Positions 1 to 9,701 of a DNA stretch of 64,000 nucleotides are shown piece by piece; the first letter of the stretch is position 1; each line of letters opens with the position of its first letter. The translations under genes and the position numbers were made by a program. The DNA comes from Bacteroidota bacterium (GTDB taxonomy: Bacteria > Bacteroidota > Bacteroidia > Sphingobacteriales > Sphingobacteriaceae). Below the pieces are notes generated by a model. The model ran no database searches, was not told the DNA's origin, and saw only the letters and a list, made by a program, of their open reading frames with translations. The stretch is from assembly GCA_018828585.1 (NCBI GenBank), contig JAHJVW010000034.1:1-64000 (forward strand). Direction: 5' to 3'.

Positions 1-225
1 ATAATAGGTTTTAGACTTATCCAGCTTCTCCATTTTATTTATAAAATCAGGAGCCATTACATCCATATTTTTAGCGCCTAGCAAACTACCTGATTGATAT
101 TCACCAAGAGTGCGCACATCTAAGAGCACATGGCTTTTATCTGCTAAATATTGAGTTTTGAATTCCTGACCATCAAGATCACCTTCTTTCTTTTTAAAAA
201 ATAGATCAAACATTTTCTTTATCAT
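1..225 (-). CDS. rhodanese-like domain protein (partial, runs off window start)
   Basis: Reverse-strand reading MIKKMFDLFFKKKEGDLDGQEFKTQYLADKSHVLLDVRTLGEYQSGSLLGAKNMDVMAPDFINKMEKLDKSK...; LLDVRT..EY..G...GAKN is rhodanese-like. Confidence 0.75.
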   Translation of the reverse strand, partial: MIKKMFDLFFKKKEGDLDGQEFKTQYLADKSHVLLDVRTLGEYQSGSLLGAKNMDVMAPDFINKMEKLDKSKTYY

Positions 226-239
226 TTTTAGTTAAAAAA

Positions 240-1658
240 TTATTTTAAAGTACTTGGACAAACAAACGCAGTTGTCTTCAATTTCCCACTGTCTTGAATC
301 GCTTTAAATCCACCCGCCACATCAATTAAATTATCAAAACCTCTAGCTCTTAAGGTAGAATTGAAAATCATGGAACGATAACCGCCCGCACAATGCACAT
401 AGTAGGTTTTGTCTTTATCTATTTGTGCCATGCTATCATTGATATAATCTAAAGGTAAATTGATTGCTTCTTCAACATGCTCACTTTGATATTCGCTTCC
501 TTTTCTTACGTCCACCAAGTTGATGGTTTCTTTATCCATGATATTGGCCAATTCATCTGCTGTAATAGATTTAATAAAATCCACTTCCATTCCTGAATTT
601 TTCCAAGCTTTAAAACCCCCGCTTAAATATCCGATGGTATGGTCATAACCTACTCTGGCCAAACGAGTAATTACTTCTTCTTCTCTACCTTCATCAGTAA
701 CTAACAGGATTTCTTGTTTGATATCAGTAATCATCGCTCCTACCCATGGCGCAAAATTACCATCAATACCAATGTTGATTGCATTTGGAATAAAGCCTTT
801 AGCAAAAGTTTGAGGATCACGTGTATCTAAAATTAGAGCACCTGATTCATTTGCCACCATTTCAAAATCTGCTGGGTTTAAGGCTTGCTGACCACGTTCT
901 AAAACTTCGTCAATACTTTCGTAGCCATGTATATTCATCATTACATTTAAAGGAAAATAAGCTGGTGGCGGTAAAAGACCATCAGTAACTTCTTTAATGA
1001 ATTCTTCCTTTGTCATATCGGCTCTTAACGCATAGTTAGTTGCTTTTTGATGACCTAAAGTATCGGTGGTTTCTTTACTCATGTTTTTGCCACAAGCGCT
1101 ACCTGCACCATGTGCTGGATAAACGGTAATATCATCTGCCAAAGGCATGATTTTATTTCTTAAAGAATCATAAAGGTGTGAAGCTAGGATATCCTGAGTT
1201 AATTCAGCCACCACTTTTTGAGCTAAATCTGGACGACCAACATCTCCAATAAATAAAGTATCTCCAGAGAATAATGCGACTTCCTTACCTTGCTCATCTT
1301 TTAATAAATAACAAGTGCTTTCCATGGTATGTCCAGGAGTATGCAATACTTTAATGCTGATATTTCCCAATTTAAATTCCTGACCATCTTTTGCACTGAT
1401 GAAATCAAAATCTGGTTTTGCATTTGGACCATAAACAATAGGTGCTCCTGATTTTTCAGAAAGATCTAAGTGACCTGAAACAAAATCAGCATGGAAATGC
1501 GTTTCAAAAACATATTTGATGACTGCATCATTTTTAGCCGCTCTATCTAAATAAGGCTGTACTTCTCTTAATGGATCAATAATAGCAGCTTCGCCGTTGC
1601 TTTCGATGTAGTATGCACCTTGTGCTAAACATCCTGTATAAATTTGTTCTATAATCAT
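240..1658 (-). CDS. MBL-fold hydrolase with two C-terminal rhodanese domains (persulfide dioxygenase-like)
   Basis: THFHADFVSGH metal motif, HTPGHT, FSGDTLFIGDVGRPDL; C-terminal rhodanese domain with catalytic-type YYVHCAGGYRS. Confidence 0.9.
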   Translation of the reverse strand: MIIEQIYTGCLAQGAYYIESNGEAAIIDPLREVQPYLDRAAKNDAVIKYVFETHFHADFVSGHLDLSEKSGAPIVYGPNAKPDFDFISAKDGQEFKLGNISIKVLHTPGHTMESTCYLLKDEQGKEVALFSGDTLFIGDVGRPDLAQKVVAELTQDILASHLYDSLRNKIMPLADDITVYPAHGAGSACGKNMSKETTDTLGHQKATNYALRADMTKEEFIKEVTDGLLPPPAYFPLNVMMNIHGYESIDEVLERGQQALNPADFEMVANESGALILDTRDPQTFAKGFIPNAINIGIDGNFAPWVGAMITDIKQEILLVTDEGREEEVITRLARVGYDHTIGYLSGGFKAWKNSGMEVDFIKSITADELANIMDKETINLVDVRKGSEYQSEHVEEAINLPLDYINDSMAQIDKDKTYYVHCAGGYRSMIFNSTLRARGFDNLIDVAGGFKAIQDSGKLKTTAFVCPSTLK

Positions 1659-1708
1659 CGCTTTAATTTATTTTGTTAATCAAAGATGCGGCTTTCATCA
1701 AACAAAAA

Positions 1709-1726
1709 AGGTGACCTAAGTCACCT
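1709..1726. promoter_or_regulatory. candidate Crp/Fnr-type operator AGGTGAC-CTAA-GTCACCT upstream of the MBL/rhodanese gene
   Basis: Perfect inverted repeat with CRP-like architecture GTGA-N6-TCAC, matched by a second copy at 3270-3285. Confidence 0.75.
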
Positions 1727-1748
1727 AGCAATTTTTTATTGGGAAATC

Positions 1749-2195
1749 TTAAATAAATGGAAAAAACCGCCTCGTACGTTGTTGATATTGGGTATAGGTT
1801 GGGAATTTATTTTTCAATAAATTTTCTTCGTAAGAAGATTTGAAATAGAATAATATTAGTAATGAAATAGCAATGAATAGGCGATATTCATTTTCGCTAT
1901 AAATGGCAAATCCAAAAACAAAAAGAATGATACCGCTATAAATTGGATGTCGCATCCATTTATAAAGACCGTTGGTAACAAGCTCGCTATTTGTTTTTGG
2001 TGTTGGAAAAGGAGAAAGGTTTTTATTGAGTTGTAGTAAAGCTAAAGCAAGTATAATTCCTCCTGAAATCCCAATTATCAAACCTACATCAATCAGCCAT
2101 AAAGGGAAACTAAAAAAACCTATTGGAAATACAAATGCGTAACCTATAAAAAGGGTGAACTGGATTGCTACATATATAATATCCTTAATCTTCAC
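1749..2195 (-). CDS. isoprenylcysteine carboxyl methyltransferase / PEMT-like integral membrane protein
   Basis: GLYKWMRHPIYSGIILFVFGFAI...YEENLLKNKFPTYTQYQQRTRRFFPFI, typical of the ICMT/PEMT family. Confidence 0.8.
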   Translation of the reverse strand: MKIKDIIYVAIQFTLFIGYAFVFPIGFFSFPLWLIDVGLIIGISGGIILALALLQLNKNLSPFPTPKTNSELVTNGLYKWMRHPIYSGIILFVFGFAIYSENEYRLFIAISLLILFYFKSSYEENLLKNKFPTYTQYQQRTRRFFPFI

Positions 2196-2206
2196 CCTTT
2201 TTTAAT

Positions 2207-2413
2207 TTAATCCGTTTTAGTTCTTGGTTTAACTTCACAAGAGCCTGACATGGCGCAAGAAGAAACATTCCAGATACTTTGATAAAAGAATAAGGCCGCT
2301 AATAAAAACAATAAATATTCATGCAAATCAACCGCCTGATAGCAGATGTAAATAGCGACAATCAATTTAATTGCTCGCATAAAATTCCAATCTTTTAAAA
2401 CTCTCTCTCTCAT
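2207..2413 (-). CDS. small membrane protein (DUF2892/YgaP-like)
   Basis: 68 aa with two hydrophobic segments and C-terminal CAMSGSC; sits between tauE-like and ICMT-like genes. Confidence 0.55.
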   Translation of the reverse strand: MRERVLKDWNFMRAIKLIVAIYICYQAVDLHEYLLFLLAALFFYQSIWNVSSCAMSGSCEVKPRTKTD

Positions 2414-2420
2414 CTCTATC

Positions 2421-3224
2421 CTATTTTAAAAATAATTCTTTAACAATGATATAGCAACCCATTATCAACACAAAATAACCAAATCCTTTTTTCAGTTTGC
2501 TACCATCAATCTTCTTTCCGATAAACCCACCAATAAAAATCCCTGCAATTGCTATAGCGGTAATTTCTGATAAAAATACCCAATCCATTTTAAAATGACC
2601 TAAATCTCCGGTGAAACCTAGAAGTGAATTCATGGCTATAATTAGTAAAGAAGTCCCTACGGCTTCTTTCATTGGTAAACCCATCAAAATGACTAAAGTC
2701 GGGATTAATAAAAAACCCCCACCAGCGCCTAATAAACCAGTAACAATTCCAATTGCAATTCCATAAATCATCAATTTACCAATTTTCCCTTCACCGGGTT
2801 TTACAGCATTTTCATCTGCCTTTTGTTGGCCATTTCTAATCATCGCGGTAGCTGCTGCTACCATTAAAACGGCAAATAAAACCATGGTAAGAATATTCTC
2901 AGTCACAACAAAATCTCCAACAGTAAAAATTTCTTTTGGGATGATAGGAATAACGAACTTACGAGTAATGAAAACAGTAATGATGGATGAAACTCCAAAC
3001 AGCAAGGCTGTTTTTACATTCACAAATCCTTTTTTTAAGTTATTGAGAGCTCCCACTAAACTGGTAGAGCCTACAATAAATAAGGAATAAGAGGTAGATA
3101 ATAAAGGACTTACCCCAAATAGATACACGAGAACGGGCACTGTTAATATAGATCCTCCGCCACCTATTAACCCTAACGAAATTCCAATTAATGCTGAAGC
3201 GAGATACGCGAAAATAATTTCCAT
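2421..3224 (-). CDS. sulfite exporter TauE/SafE family protein
   Basis: GISLGLIGGGGSILTVPVLVYLFG and GIVTGLLGAGGGFLLIPTLVILMGLPMKEAVGTSLLIIAMNS duplicated TauE motifs. Confidence 0.92.
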   Translation of the reverse strand: MEIIFAYLASALIGISLGLIGGGGSILTVPVLVYLFGVSPLLSTSYSLFIVGSTSLVGALNNLKKGFVNVKTALLFGVSSIITVFITRKFVIPIIPKEIFTVGDFVVTENILTMVLFAVLMVAAATAMIRNGQQKADENAVKPGEGKIGKLMIYGIAIGIVTGLLGAGGGFLLIPTLVILMGLPMKEAVGTSLLIIAMNSLLGFTGDLGHFKMDWVFLSEITAIAIAGIFIGGFIGKKIDGSKLKKGFGYFVLIMGCYIIVKELFLK

Positions 3225-3269
3225 CTTTAAATAATTTAAACAAAAATGGAGATTACATTAAGCTAAAAA

Positions 3270-3285
3270 GGTGACCAAAGTCACC
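3270..3285. promoter_or_regulatory. candidate Crp/Fnr-type operator GGTGAC-CAAA-GTCACC upstream of the tauE-like gene
   Basis: Same palindrome as 1710-1725, at the same offset from a CATnTTTG -10-like box. Confidence 0.75.
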
Positions 3286-3292
3286 CAGCTAT

Positions 3293-3931
3293 TTATTTAA
3301 GCCATTCGATGCTGTTTCTGTGAAGTAGAACTTCCCCTCTTTGCTCTAATTTCTTTAATAATCTGGAAATTACTTCACGAGAAGAGTTTAAATCATTTGC
3401 AATTTCTTGATGAGTGATATTTAATTCGCGATTCTTAGATTTTTTATATTGATTTTTTAGATAAAACAACAAACGTTCATCCAATGCTTTAAAGGCAATG
3501 CTATCCAAAACCATTAAAAGCTCTTCGAAACGATTACGATAGGTTTCCAAAACAAAATAATACCATGTTTTATATTCCCGCATCAGTTGATCCATCATGG
3601 CAATAGGTATGGTTAATGCTTTGGTGTTTTCAACAGATTTAGCTTTAATTTGGCTTGTTTCCTGTTTGGTAGCACAAATTAATGAAAGTGCGCAGGCATC
3701 GCCTGGCTCTAAATAGTACATAAAAAATTCATCCCCTTCATCTCCCTCTCTATACAATTTCACTTTTCCTTCTACTATCAGCATGGTGGAGCGGAAATAT
3801 TGCCCTGTTTCCATCATCATTTCACCATCAGTAAAATCTTTTATGGAGGCAATTTCTATCAGCTTAGTTTTAAGTGCAGGCTCAAACTGAGGGAATAACT
3901 GATCTATATAATGTGAAACTTCTTGACTCAT
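3293..3931 (-). CDS. Crp/Fnr family transcriptional regulator
   Basis: N-terminal cyclic-nucleotide-binding-like domain; C-terminal HTH ITHQEIANDLNSSREVISRLLKKLEQRGEV. Confidence 0.92.
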   Translation of the reverse strand: MSQEVSHYIDQLFPQFEPALKTKLIEIASIKDFTDGEMMMETGQYFRSTMLIVEGKVKLYREGDEGDEFFMYYLEPGDACALSLICATKQETSQIKAKSVENTKALTIPIAMMDQLMREYKTWYYFVLETYRNRFEELLMVLDSIAFKALDERLLFYLKNQYKKSKNRELNITHQEIANDLNSSREVISRLLKKLEQRGEVLLHRNSIEWLK

Positions 3932-3937
3932 GTTTAT

Positions 3938-5536
3938 TTATTTGGCTAGCATTTCCCATTCTGATGTTTCGTGGAAACTGATTTCAGGAAATTGTTTAAT
4001 TGCATAATCAATATCAAATTGAGATCCCGCTAAAAATACAGGTTTATTTTCTTTATCGTAAGCAGTTTTTTGATGGTAACGTTGGGTGAATTTTTCCAGT
4101 TCTTCGCTTGAAGTTGCTGACACCCACATGGCTTTGGAAGTGTTCATGTGACGGAAAATACAAGAAGCGCCATATTCATTTTTTAATCTGAACTGTATTA
4201 CTTCAAATTGTAGTTCTCCTACCGTACCAATAATTTTTCGGTTTCCCGGATTTTGGATAAACAATTGTGCTACTCCTTCATCACTTAATTGGTGAATCCC
4301 TTTTTCCAATTGCTTGGTTTTCATGGGGTCAGTATTTTCCAGTTCTTTAAAAATTTCGGGAGAGAAACTTGGAATTCCTACATATTGTAAAGCTTCTCCC
4401 TCTGTTAAAGTATCCCCAATTTTAAAATTCCCTGAATCGTACAAGCCCACCACATCACCAGGGAAAGCCTCTTCAACCAAACTTTTGCTATCTGCCATAA
4501 AACTGGTAGGTGAAGCAAATTTTAATTTCTTATTCAGTCGGTTATGCTGGTAAAAAGTATTACGTTCAAATTTACCCGAAACAATGCGACAAAATGCAAT
4601 TCTATCCCGGTGATTAGGATCTAAATTGGCGTGTATCTTAAAAATAAAACCAGTGAATTTATTTTCTATCGGTTCCACTTTACGAGAATCGGTCTCTCGG
4701 CCTTGCGGCGATGGTGCGATTTTAATGAAGGTTTCTAATAGTTCCTGTACCCCAAAATTATTGATCGCACTGCCAAAAAAAACTGGAGCCAAATATCCTG
4801 AAAGGTATAAATCCCTATCAAAAGGTTCGGCAACTGCCTCAATCAATTCTACTTCTTCTCTTAACTTATTTGCCATTTTATCACCTACCAATTCATCAAC
4901 TTTTTTATCATTTAAATCGTTAATGGTAATTAAATCGTCGGCAATATGCTTCTTATTGGCACTAAAAAGATTTAAACTTTTATTATTGAGCTGATAAACT
5001 CCTTTGAAAGAGTGTCCAATACCAATTGGCCAACTTAATGGTCGGGTGGATATGTTCAACTCTTTTTCTAACTCTTCTAACAAATCGAATGGGTCTTTAC
5101 CTTCCCTATCCATTTTATTGATAAAGATGATCACTGGCGTATGGCGCATTCTACAAACCTGCATCAACTTTTTAGTCTGCTCCTCTACCCCCTTCACACA
5201 GTCAACCACTAAAATCACCGAATCTACAGCCGTTAAAGTACGGTAAGTATCTTCAGCAAAATCCTTGTGACCCGGTGTATCCAAAATATTGATTTTGGTA
5301 TTCAGATACTCAAATCCCATGACAGAGGTTGCTACAGAAATACCACGCTGCTTTTCAATCTCCATAAAATCCGAAGTTGCAGCTTTATCAGCCTTATTGC
5401 TTTTTACGGCTCCTGCCTTTTGAATTGCACCTCCAAAAAGCAATAACTTTTCGGTTAACGTAGTTTTTCCTGCATCGGGGTGACTGATGATTCCGAATGT
5501 TCTTCTTTTGGCTATTTCCTGCTGTAGTGTACTCAT
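3938..5536 (-). CDS. prfC: peptide chain release factor 3
   Basis: [32 protein letters not shown]...[24 protein letters not shown]3 GTPase signature; about 530 aa. Confidence 0.96.
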   Translation of the reverse strand: MSTLQQEIAKRRTFGIISHPDAGKTTLTEKLLLFGGAIQKAGAVKSNKADKAATSDFMEIEKQRGISVATSVMGFEYLNTKINILDTPGHKDFAEDTYRTLTAVDSVILVVDCVKGVEEQTKKLMQVCRMRHTPVIIFINKMDREGKDPFDLLEELEKELNISTRPLSWPIGIGHSFKGVYQLNNKSLNLFSANKKHIADDLITINDLNDKKVDELVGDKMANKLREEVELIEAVAEPFDRDLYLSGYLAPVFFGSAINNFGVQELLETFIKIAPSPQGRETDSRKVEPIENKFTGFIFKIHANLDPNHRDRIAFCRIVSGKFERNTFYQHNRLNKKLKFASPTSFMADSKSLVEEAFPGDVVGLYDSGNFKIGDTLTEGEALQYVGIPSFSPEIFKELENTDPMKTKQLEKGIHQLSDEGVAQLFIQNPGNRKIIGTVGELQFEVIQFRLKNEYGASCIFRHMNTSKAMWVSATSSEELEKFTQRYHQKTAYDKENKPVFLAGSQFDIDYAIKQFPEISFHETSEWEMLAK

Positions 5537-5564
5537 AAATTTTTAGCAACGATGCGTTAAATAA

Positions 5565-5596
5565 AAATCGTCCTTAAAATAATCTAAGGACGATTT
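5565..5596 (-). terminator. intrinsic-terminator-like hairpin in the prfC 5' leader
   Basis: 12-bp perfect stem AAATCGTCCTTA...TAAGGACGATTT followed on the minus strand by TTTTTATTT, about 30 nt upstream of the prfC start. Confidence 0.65.
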
Positions 5597-5891
5597 AATT
5601 TTCTAAAGCTTGGCAAAGTTACAAAAATGCACCATTTACCTATGCAATTATTTTAGGGCTTTATTAAGGCTACAAACATAACTTTTAGAGATCAATTAAA
5701 TATAAAAGTAAGAATTACAATTTTATTTGAATTCGTTTTTATTGTGATATTTCCTCTCCTTCATCACTATATTTAATAAACTTCTTGTTAATATTTAAAC
5801 AATAGTTTCCATTCTATATAAACCATCAAAATTGAAATTCACATTTTTATAATAAAAATTTTATTTGTTAAAAGTTATTCTTAAAATTGTA

Positions 5892-5907
5892 TCAACCAAA
5901 TGGTTGA
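5892..5907. promoter_or_regulatory. candidate TetR operator TCAACCA-AA-TGGTTGA
   Basis: Perfect inverted repeat directly upstream of the TetR gene; extra half-site TGGTTGA at 5914-5920. Confidence 0.7.
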
Positions 5908-5925
5908 ATTTTTTGGTTGAACACA

Positions 5926-6549
5926 ATGGAAGGATTAGAAAGTAATAAAACAGAGCAACAAATTTTAGAAGCTGCTTATCGTGTTTTTCAGAAAAAAGGA
6001 AAAGCTGGGGCTAGAATGCAAGAAATTGCAGATGAAGCTGGCATCAATAAATCAATGTTGCATTATTATTTTCGAAACAAAGACAGTCTTTTCAAAAAGA
6101 TATTCCTGCAATCTATTACAGAGTTTTTAGGGTCGGTCATTCCTTTAATTAACGATCAAGAAACTACATGGGAAGAAAAAATTAAAGGATTAATTGGCCA
6201 TTATATAAATTTTATGCGCCACAGACCAGATTTGCCTTTCTTTGTGATGAATGAGATTAATCAAAACTCTGTAGAGTTTTTCAATCATTTAAACTTAAAT
6301 ATTGGAAGCACCTTGATGAATAGCTATTTCTTTATTCAGCTTCAAGAAGAAATGAAAGCAGGGAAAATCAGAAATCTAAATCCACTGCAAATATTCATTA
6401 GTATTTTATCAAATGTGATATTCCCGTTTATTGCTGCCCCAATGATTAAGAGAGTAGGCAAAATGTCTGATGAAGACTGGGACAGCTTTATAAGTCAACG
6501 TGAATTATTTACTAGTGAGCTTATTATTAATTATATAGTCAAAATATAA
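5926..6549 (+). CDS. TetR/AcrR family transcriptional regulator
   Basis: ILEAAYRVFQKKGKAGARMQEIADEAGINKSMLHYYFRNKDSLFKKIF HTH; ATG at 5926 preferred over TTG at 5917. Confidence 0.93.
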   Translation: MEGLESNKTEQQILEAAYRVFQKKGKAGARMQEIADEAGINKSMLHYYFRNKDSLFKKIFLQSITEFLGSVIPLINDQETTWEEKIKGLIGHYINFMRHRPDLPFFVMNEINQNSVEFFNHLNLNIGSTLMNSYFFIQLQEEMKAGKIRNLNPLQIFISILSNVIFPFIAAPMIKRVGKMSDEDWDSFISQRELFTSELIINYIVKI

Positions 6550-6560
6550 AATTTTTTGTC

Positions 6561-7835
6561 ATGAAATCAACCAAATGGTTAGTTCAAATAGTTAAATCGA
6601 TAATGCTATGTTTATTCTTTGTTTTGATTGTTTATCAATCTGAAGCTCAAACCATTAGTTTAAGTGAGATTTATGATGCAGCCGAACAGCATTATCCATT
6701 AATTAATAGGACTGCTATCATCAAACAAATCACAGAAGAAAATGATGTAAAACTTAAAAAGGCTTATTTACCCATATTACAAGCATCGGCGCAAGCCACT
6801 TACCAAAATGAAGTAACCGCTATAGCAGGAGGTTTTATTGCTCCACCTAAAAAAGACCAGTATAAAATAGGATTAAGTGCCAATGAAACCTTGTTTGATG
6901 GAGGTGAAATAAAAGCTCAAAGAGATTTAAACGAAGTTAGTGGAGCCATCTCTTTACAACAAAACGAGATTGATTTATATACCGTGAAAGAAAGAGCAAG
7001 CACTTTTTTCTTTACCGCTTTACTTTTAAATGAGAACCTCAAAATTACCAATACAACATTAAAAGAATTGCAGACTAGATTAGCATCCAGAAAAGGAGCT
7101 TTCAAGTATGGAACAGCACAAGAGTCAGAAATTTTTTCTATCGAGGCAGAAGTACTGAAGATAAAACAACAAATTACTTCATTAGAAGAGGATAAAACGT
7201 CAAATATTAACAGTCTGAATTTACTTACGGGTTTAAACTTATCTCAAAACGCTACGCTAACCTATCAGGATGAAACTAAACCTATCAACTTCAATAAAGA
7301 TAGACCTGAATATCAATTTTTTGATTTACAAAAGAAAGGATTCGATAATCAGCTTAAGGTTGTCAACAGCAAGTTGCTACCTAAAATAAGTTTGTTTGGC
7401 GAGGCTAATTATGGCAGACCGGGCTTTAATTTTTTAAGAACCGATTTTGGCGAGTTTTGGATAGTTGGCGCTAAAATTAGCTGGAACATCAGCAGCTTAT
7501 ACAACAAAAAACAGGAAAGTAACCTCATCAACCTTCAGCAAAAACAAGTAGATATTCAATCGGATGTTTTTAGTTTGAATCAATCCATCAACTTTAACAG
7601 GCAACAAAGCAACATCAACAAATTAGAAAAACTATTGACTCAAGATGATGAAATTATTGATTTAAAGCAGAAGGTTTTAAAAGCATCGGCGGCAAAATTA
7701 GAGAATGGAACAATGTCGATTACAGATTATTTAACTGATGTGCAAGCTGAGCAACAAGCAGAGCAAAATAAAGCTTTACACCAAGCTCGAAAAATGCAGT
7801 CTATAGCGCAATTAAAGCTAATTAATGGTAATTAA
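6561..7835 (+). CDS. TolC family outer membrane efflux protein
   Basis: Signal peptide; TolC-like architecture SLSEIYDAAEQHYPLI...ENGTMSITDYLTDVQAEQQAEQNK. Confidence 0.9.
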   Translation: MKSTKWLVQIVKSIMLCLFFVLIVYQSEAQTISLSEIYDAAEQHYPLINRTAIIKQITEENDVKLKKAYLPILQASAQATYQNEVTAIAGGFIAPPKKDQYKIGLSANETLFDGGEIKAQRDLNEVSGAISLQQNEIDLYTVKERASTFFFTALLLNENLKITNTTLKELQTRLASRKGAFKYGTAQESEIFSIEAEVLKIKQQITSLEEDKTSNINSLNLLTGLNLSQNATLTYQDETKPINFNKDRPEYQFFDLQKKGFDNQLKVVNSKLLPKISLFGEANYGRPGFNFLRTDFGEFWIVGAKISWNISSLYNKKQESNLINLQQKQVDIQSDVFSLNQSINFNRQQSNINKLEKLLTQDDEIIDLKQKVLKASAAKLENGTMSITDYLTDVQAEQQAEQNKALHQARKMQSIAQLKLINGN

Positions 7836-7851
7836 TTAAAGAATATTATAC

Positions 7852-8787
7852 ATGAAAGCAATGAATACCAGACAAAATTTTATCGCATTATCTGTAATGA
7901 TGATGCTCCTTTCATCGGCATGTAAAAACAATGAAAGCGAGCCGGATGCTTACGGGAACTTTGAAGCCGTAGAAACAATTGTTTCTGCTAGAACGGAAGG
8001 GAATTTAGAGAAATTTACCATTCAAGAGGGTCAGGTTTTAGAAGCAGGGCAAGAGGTTGGTTTGGTAGACACAACCCAGCTGTATCTCAAAAAACAGCAG
8101 TTAATCGCTAATAAAAATGGTTTAAGAGAAAAACTTCCCTCCATACAGCCCGAGCTGGATGTTTTAAAAGCGCAAATTGCGATACAAGAAAGAGAGAAGA
8201 CTAGAGTAGAAAATTTACTGAAAGTTGGCGCTGCTACTGGGAAACAGTTAGACGATATCAATGCTCAAATCAATATCTTAAAAAGCCAGTTATCAGCAAG
8301 AAAATCACAATTGAATACACAAACTTCAGCTACGCTGTCTGAAAGTCAGCCTATACAAGAACAAATTGCTCAAATCAACGACCAATTAGCAAAAAGTCAC
8401 ATCCTCAATCCTGAAAAAGGGGTGGTTTTGGTGAAATATGCCGAGCCAGGTGAAACCGTTAGATATGGAACACCACTTTATAAAACGGGCGATTTGGAAC
8501 AAATTATTTTGAGAGCTTATGTTGCCGAAGATCAATTAAGTAAAGTAAAATTGAACGGAGATGTTAAAGTAAGAATCGACATTGCTGATGGTGCCTTTAA
8601 ATATTTTGATGGAAAGGTAGAATGGATAAGTAGCCAAGCAGAATTTACACCTAAAATTATACAAACTAAAGAAGACCGGGTAAACATGGTTTATGCCGTT
8701 AAAATAAGAATCAAAAATACCGGAGAAATAAAAATTGGAATGCCGGGTGAAGTATTTTTAAATGCAAATTCTACAGAAAGTAAATAA
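7852..8787 (+). CDS. HlyD family efflux periplasmic adaptor (lipoprotein, YbhG-like)
   Basis: Lipobox LLSSAC; VSARTEGNLEKFTIQEGQVLEAGQEVGLVDT lipoyl-type domain and coiled coil. Confidence 0.9.
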   Translation: MKAMNTRQNFIALSVMMMLLSSACKNNESEPDAYGNFEAVETIVSARTEGNLEKFTIQEGQVLEAGQEVGLVDTTQLYLKKQQLIANKNGLREKLPSIQPELDVLKAQIAIQEREKTRVENLLKVGAATGKQLDDINAQINILKSQLSARKSQLNTQTSATLSESQPIQEQIAQINDQLAKSHILNPEKGVVLVKYAEPGETVRYGTPLYKTGDLEQIILRAYVAEDQLSKVKLNGDVKVRIDIADGAFKYFDGKVEWISSQAEFTPKIIQTKEDRVNMVYAVKIRIKNTGEIKIGMPGEVFLNANSTESK

Positions 8788-8789
8788 TC

Positions 8790-9701
8790 ATGGCAGCTAT
8801 CGAAGTTCATCAAATCAGTAAAAGCTTTGGGGAAACTAAGGCGGTAAAAGACATGTCTTTTAATGTTAATGATGGCGAATTATTTGGCTTAATTGGCCCT
8901 GATGGAGCAGGAAAAACTACCCTTATTAAAATTTTAGTTACCCTACAAAAACCCGACTCAGGCTCTGCTAAAGTTGATGGACAAGATGTAGTTTCTGGCT
9001 ATCATCATATCAGAAATATTATTGGCTATATGCCTGGAAAATTTGCCCTTTATCAGGATTTGAGCATTGAAGAGAACATGTCCTTTTTCGCTGATATTTT
9101 TGGAACAAAAATAGAAGAGCAAATGGAATTGATGGGTGATATTTACAAGCAAATAGAACCTTTCAAAAAACGAAAAGCGGGACAGCTCTCGGGAGGAATG
9201 AAACAGAAGTTAGCTTTGTGTTGCGCCCTCATCCATAAACCTAAAATTTTGGTATTAGACGAGCCCACAACGGGTGTGGATGCTGTATCAAGACGAGAGT
9301 TTTGGGATATGTTGTCGCACATTAAAAAGCAAGGCATCAGTATTTTGGTGAGTACGCCCTATATGGATGAAGCTGCCCGTTGTGATAGAATTGCTTTGGT
9401 ACAAGAAGGTAGTATCATTGCGCTTGATACTCCAAAAGGAATTATTAAAGATTTTGCTCATCCCATTTTCGGCATTAAAGGAGACAATAACTATCACTTG
9501 ATTGAAGAATTGAAAAACATGCCGGGGCTGCGTTCGCTCTATCCTTCCGGAGAATATGCTCATTTAGTGATGGATGACAAAAATCAATCAAGTGAAGAAA
9601 TCAAAAATTATGCAGCCGCTAAAACTCATCAAAAGATAGAAATTGAACCCATTGAAGCAGATATTGAAGACTGTTTTATTGAAATGATGCAACATGGATA
9701 A
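8790..9701 (+). CDS. ABC transporter ATP-binding protein (YbhF N-half-like)
   Basis: Walker A GPDGAGKTT, signature LSGGMKQ, Walker B ILVLDEP; H-loop region VSTPYMDEA. Confidence 0.95.
   Translation: MAAIEVHQISKSFGETKAVKDMSFNVNDGELFGLIGPDGAGKTTLIKILVTLQKPDSGSAKVDGQDVVSGYHHIRNIIGYMPGKFALYQDLSIEENMSFFADIFGTKIEEQMELMGDIYKQIEPFKKRKAGQLSGGMKQKLALCCALIHKPKILVLDEPTTGVDAVSRREFWDMLSHIKKQGISILVSTPYMDEAARCDRIALVQEGSIIALDTPKGIIKDFAHPIFGIKGDNNYHLIEELKNMPGLRSLYPSGEYAHLVMDDKNQSSEEIKNYAAAKTHQKIEIEPIEADIEDCFIEMMQHG

Noticed and set aside
3040-3243. 67-aa minus-strand ORF overlapping the tauE start
   Set aside because: Alternative frame of the TauE gene; the TauE frame has clear family motifs.
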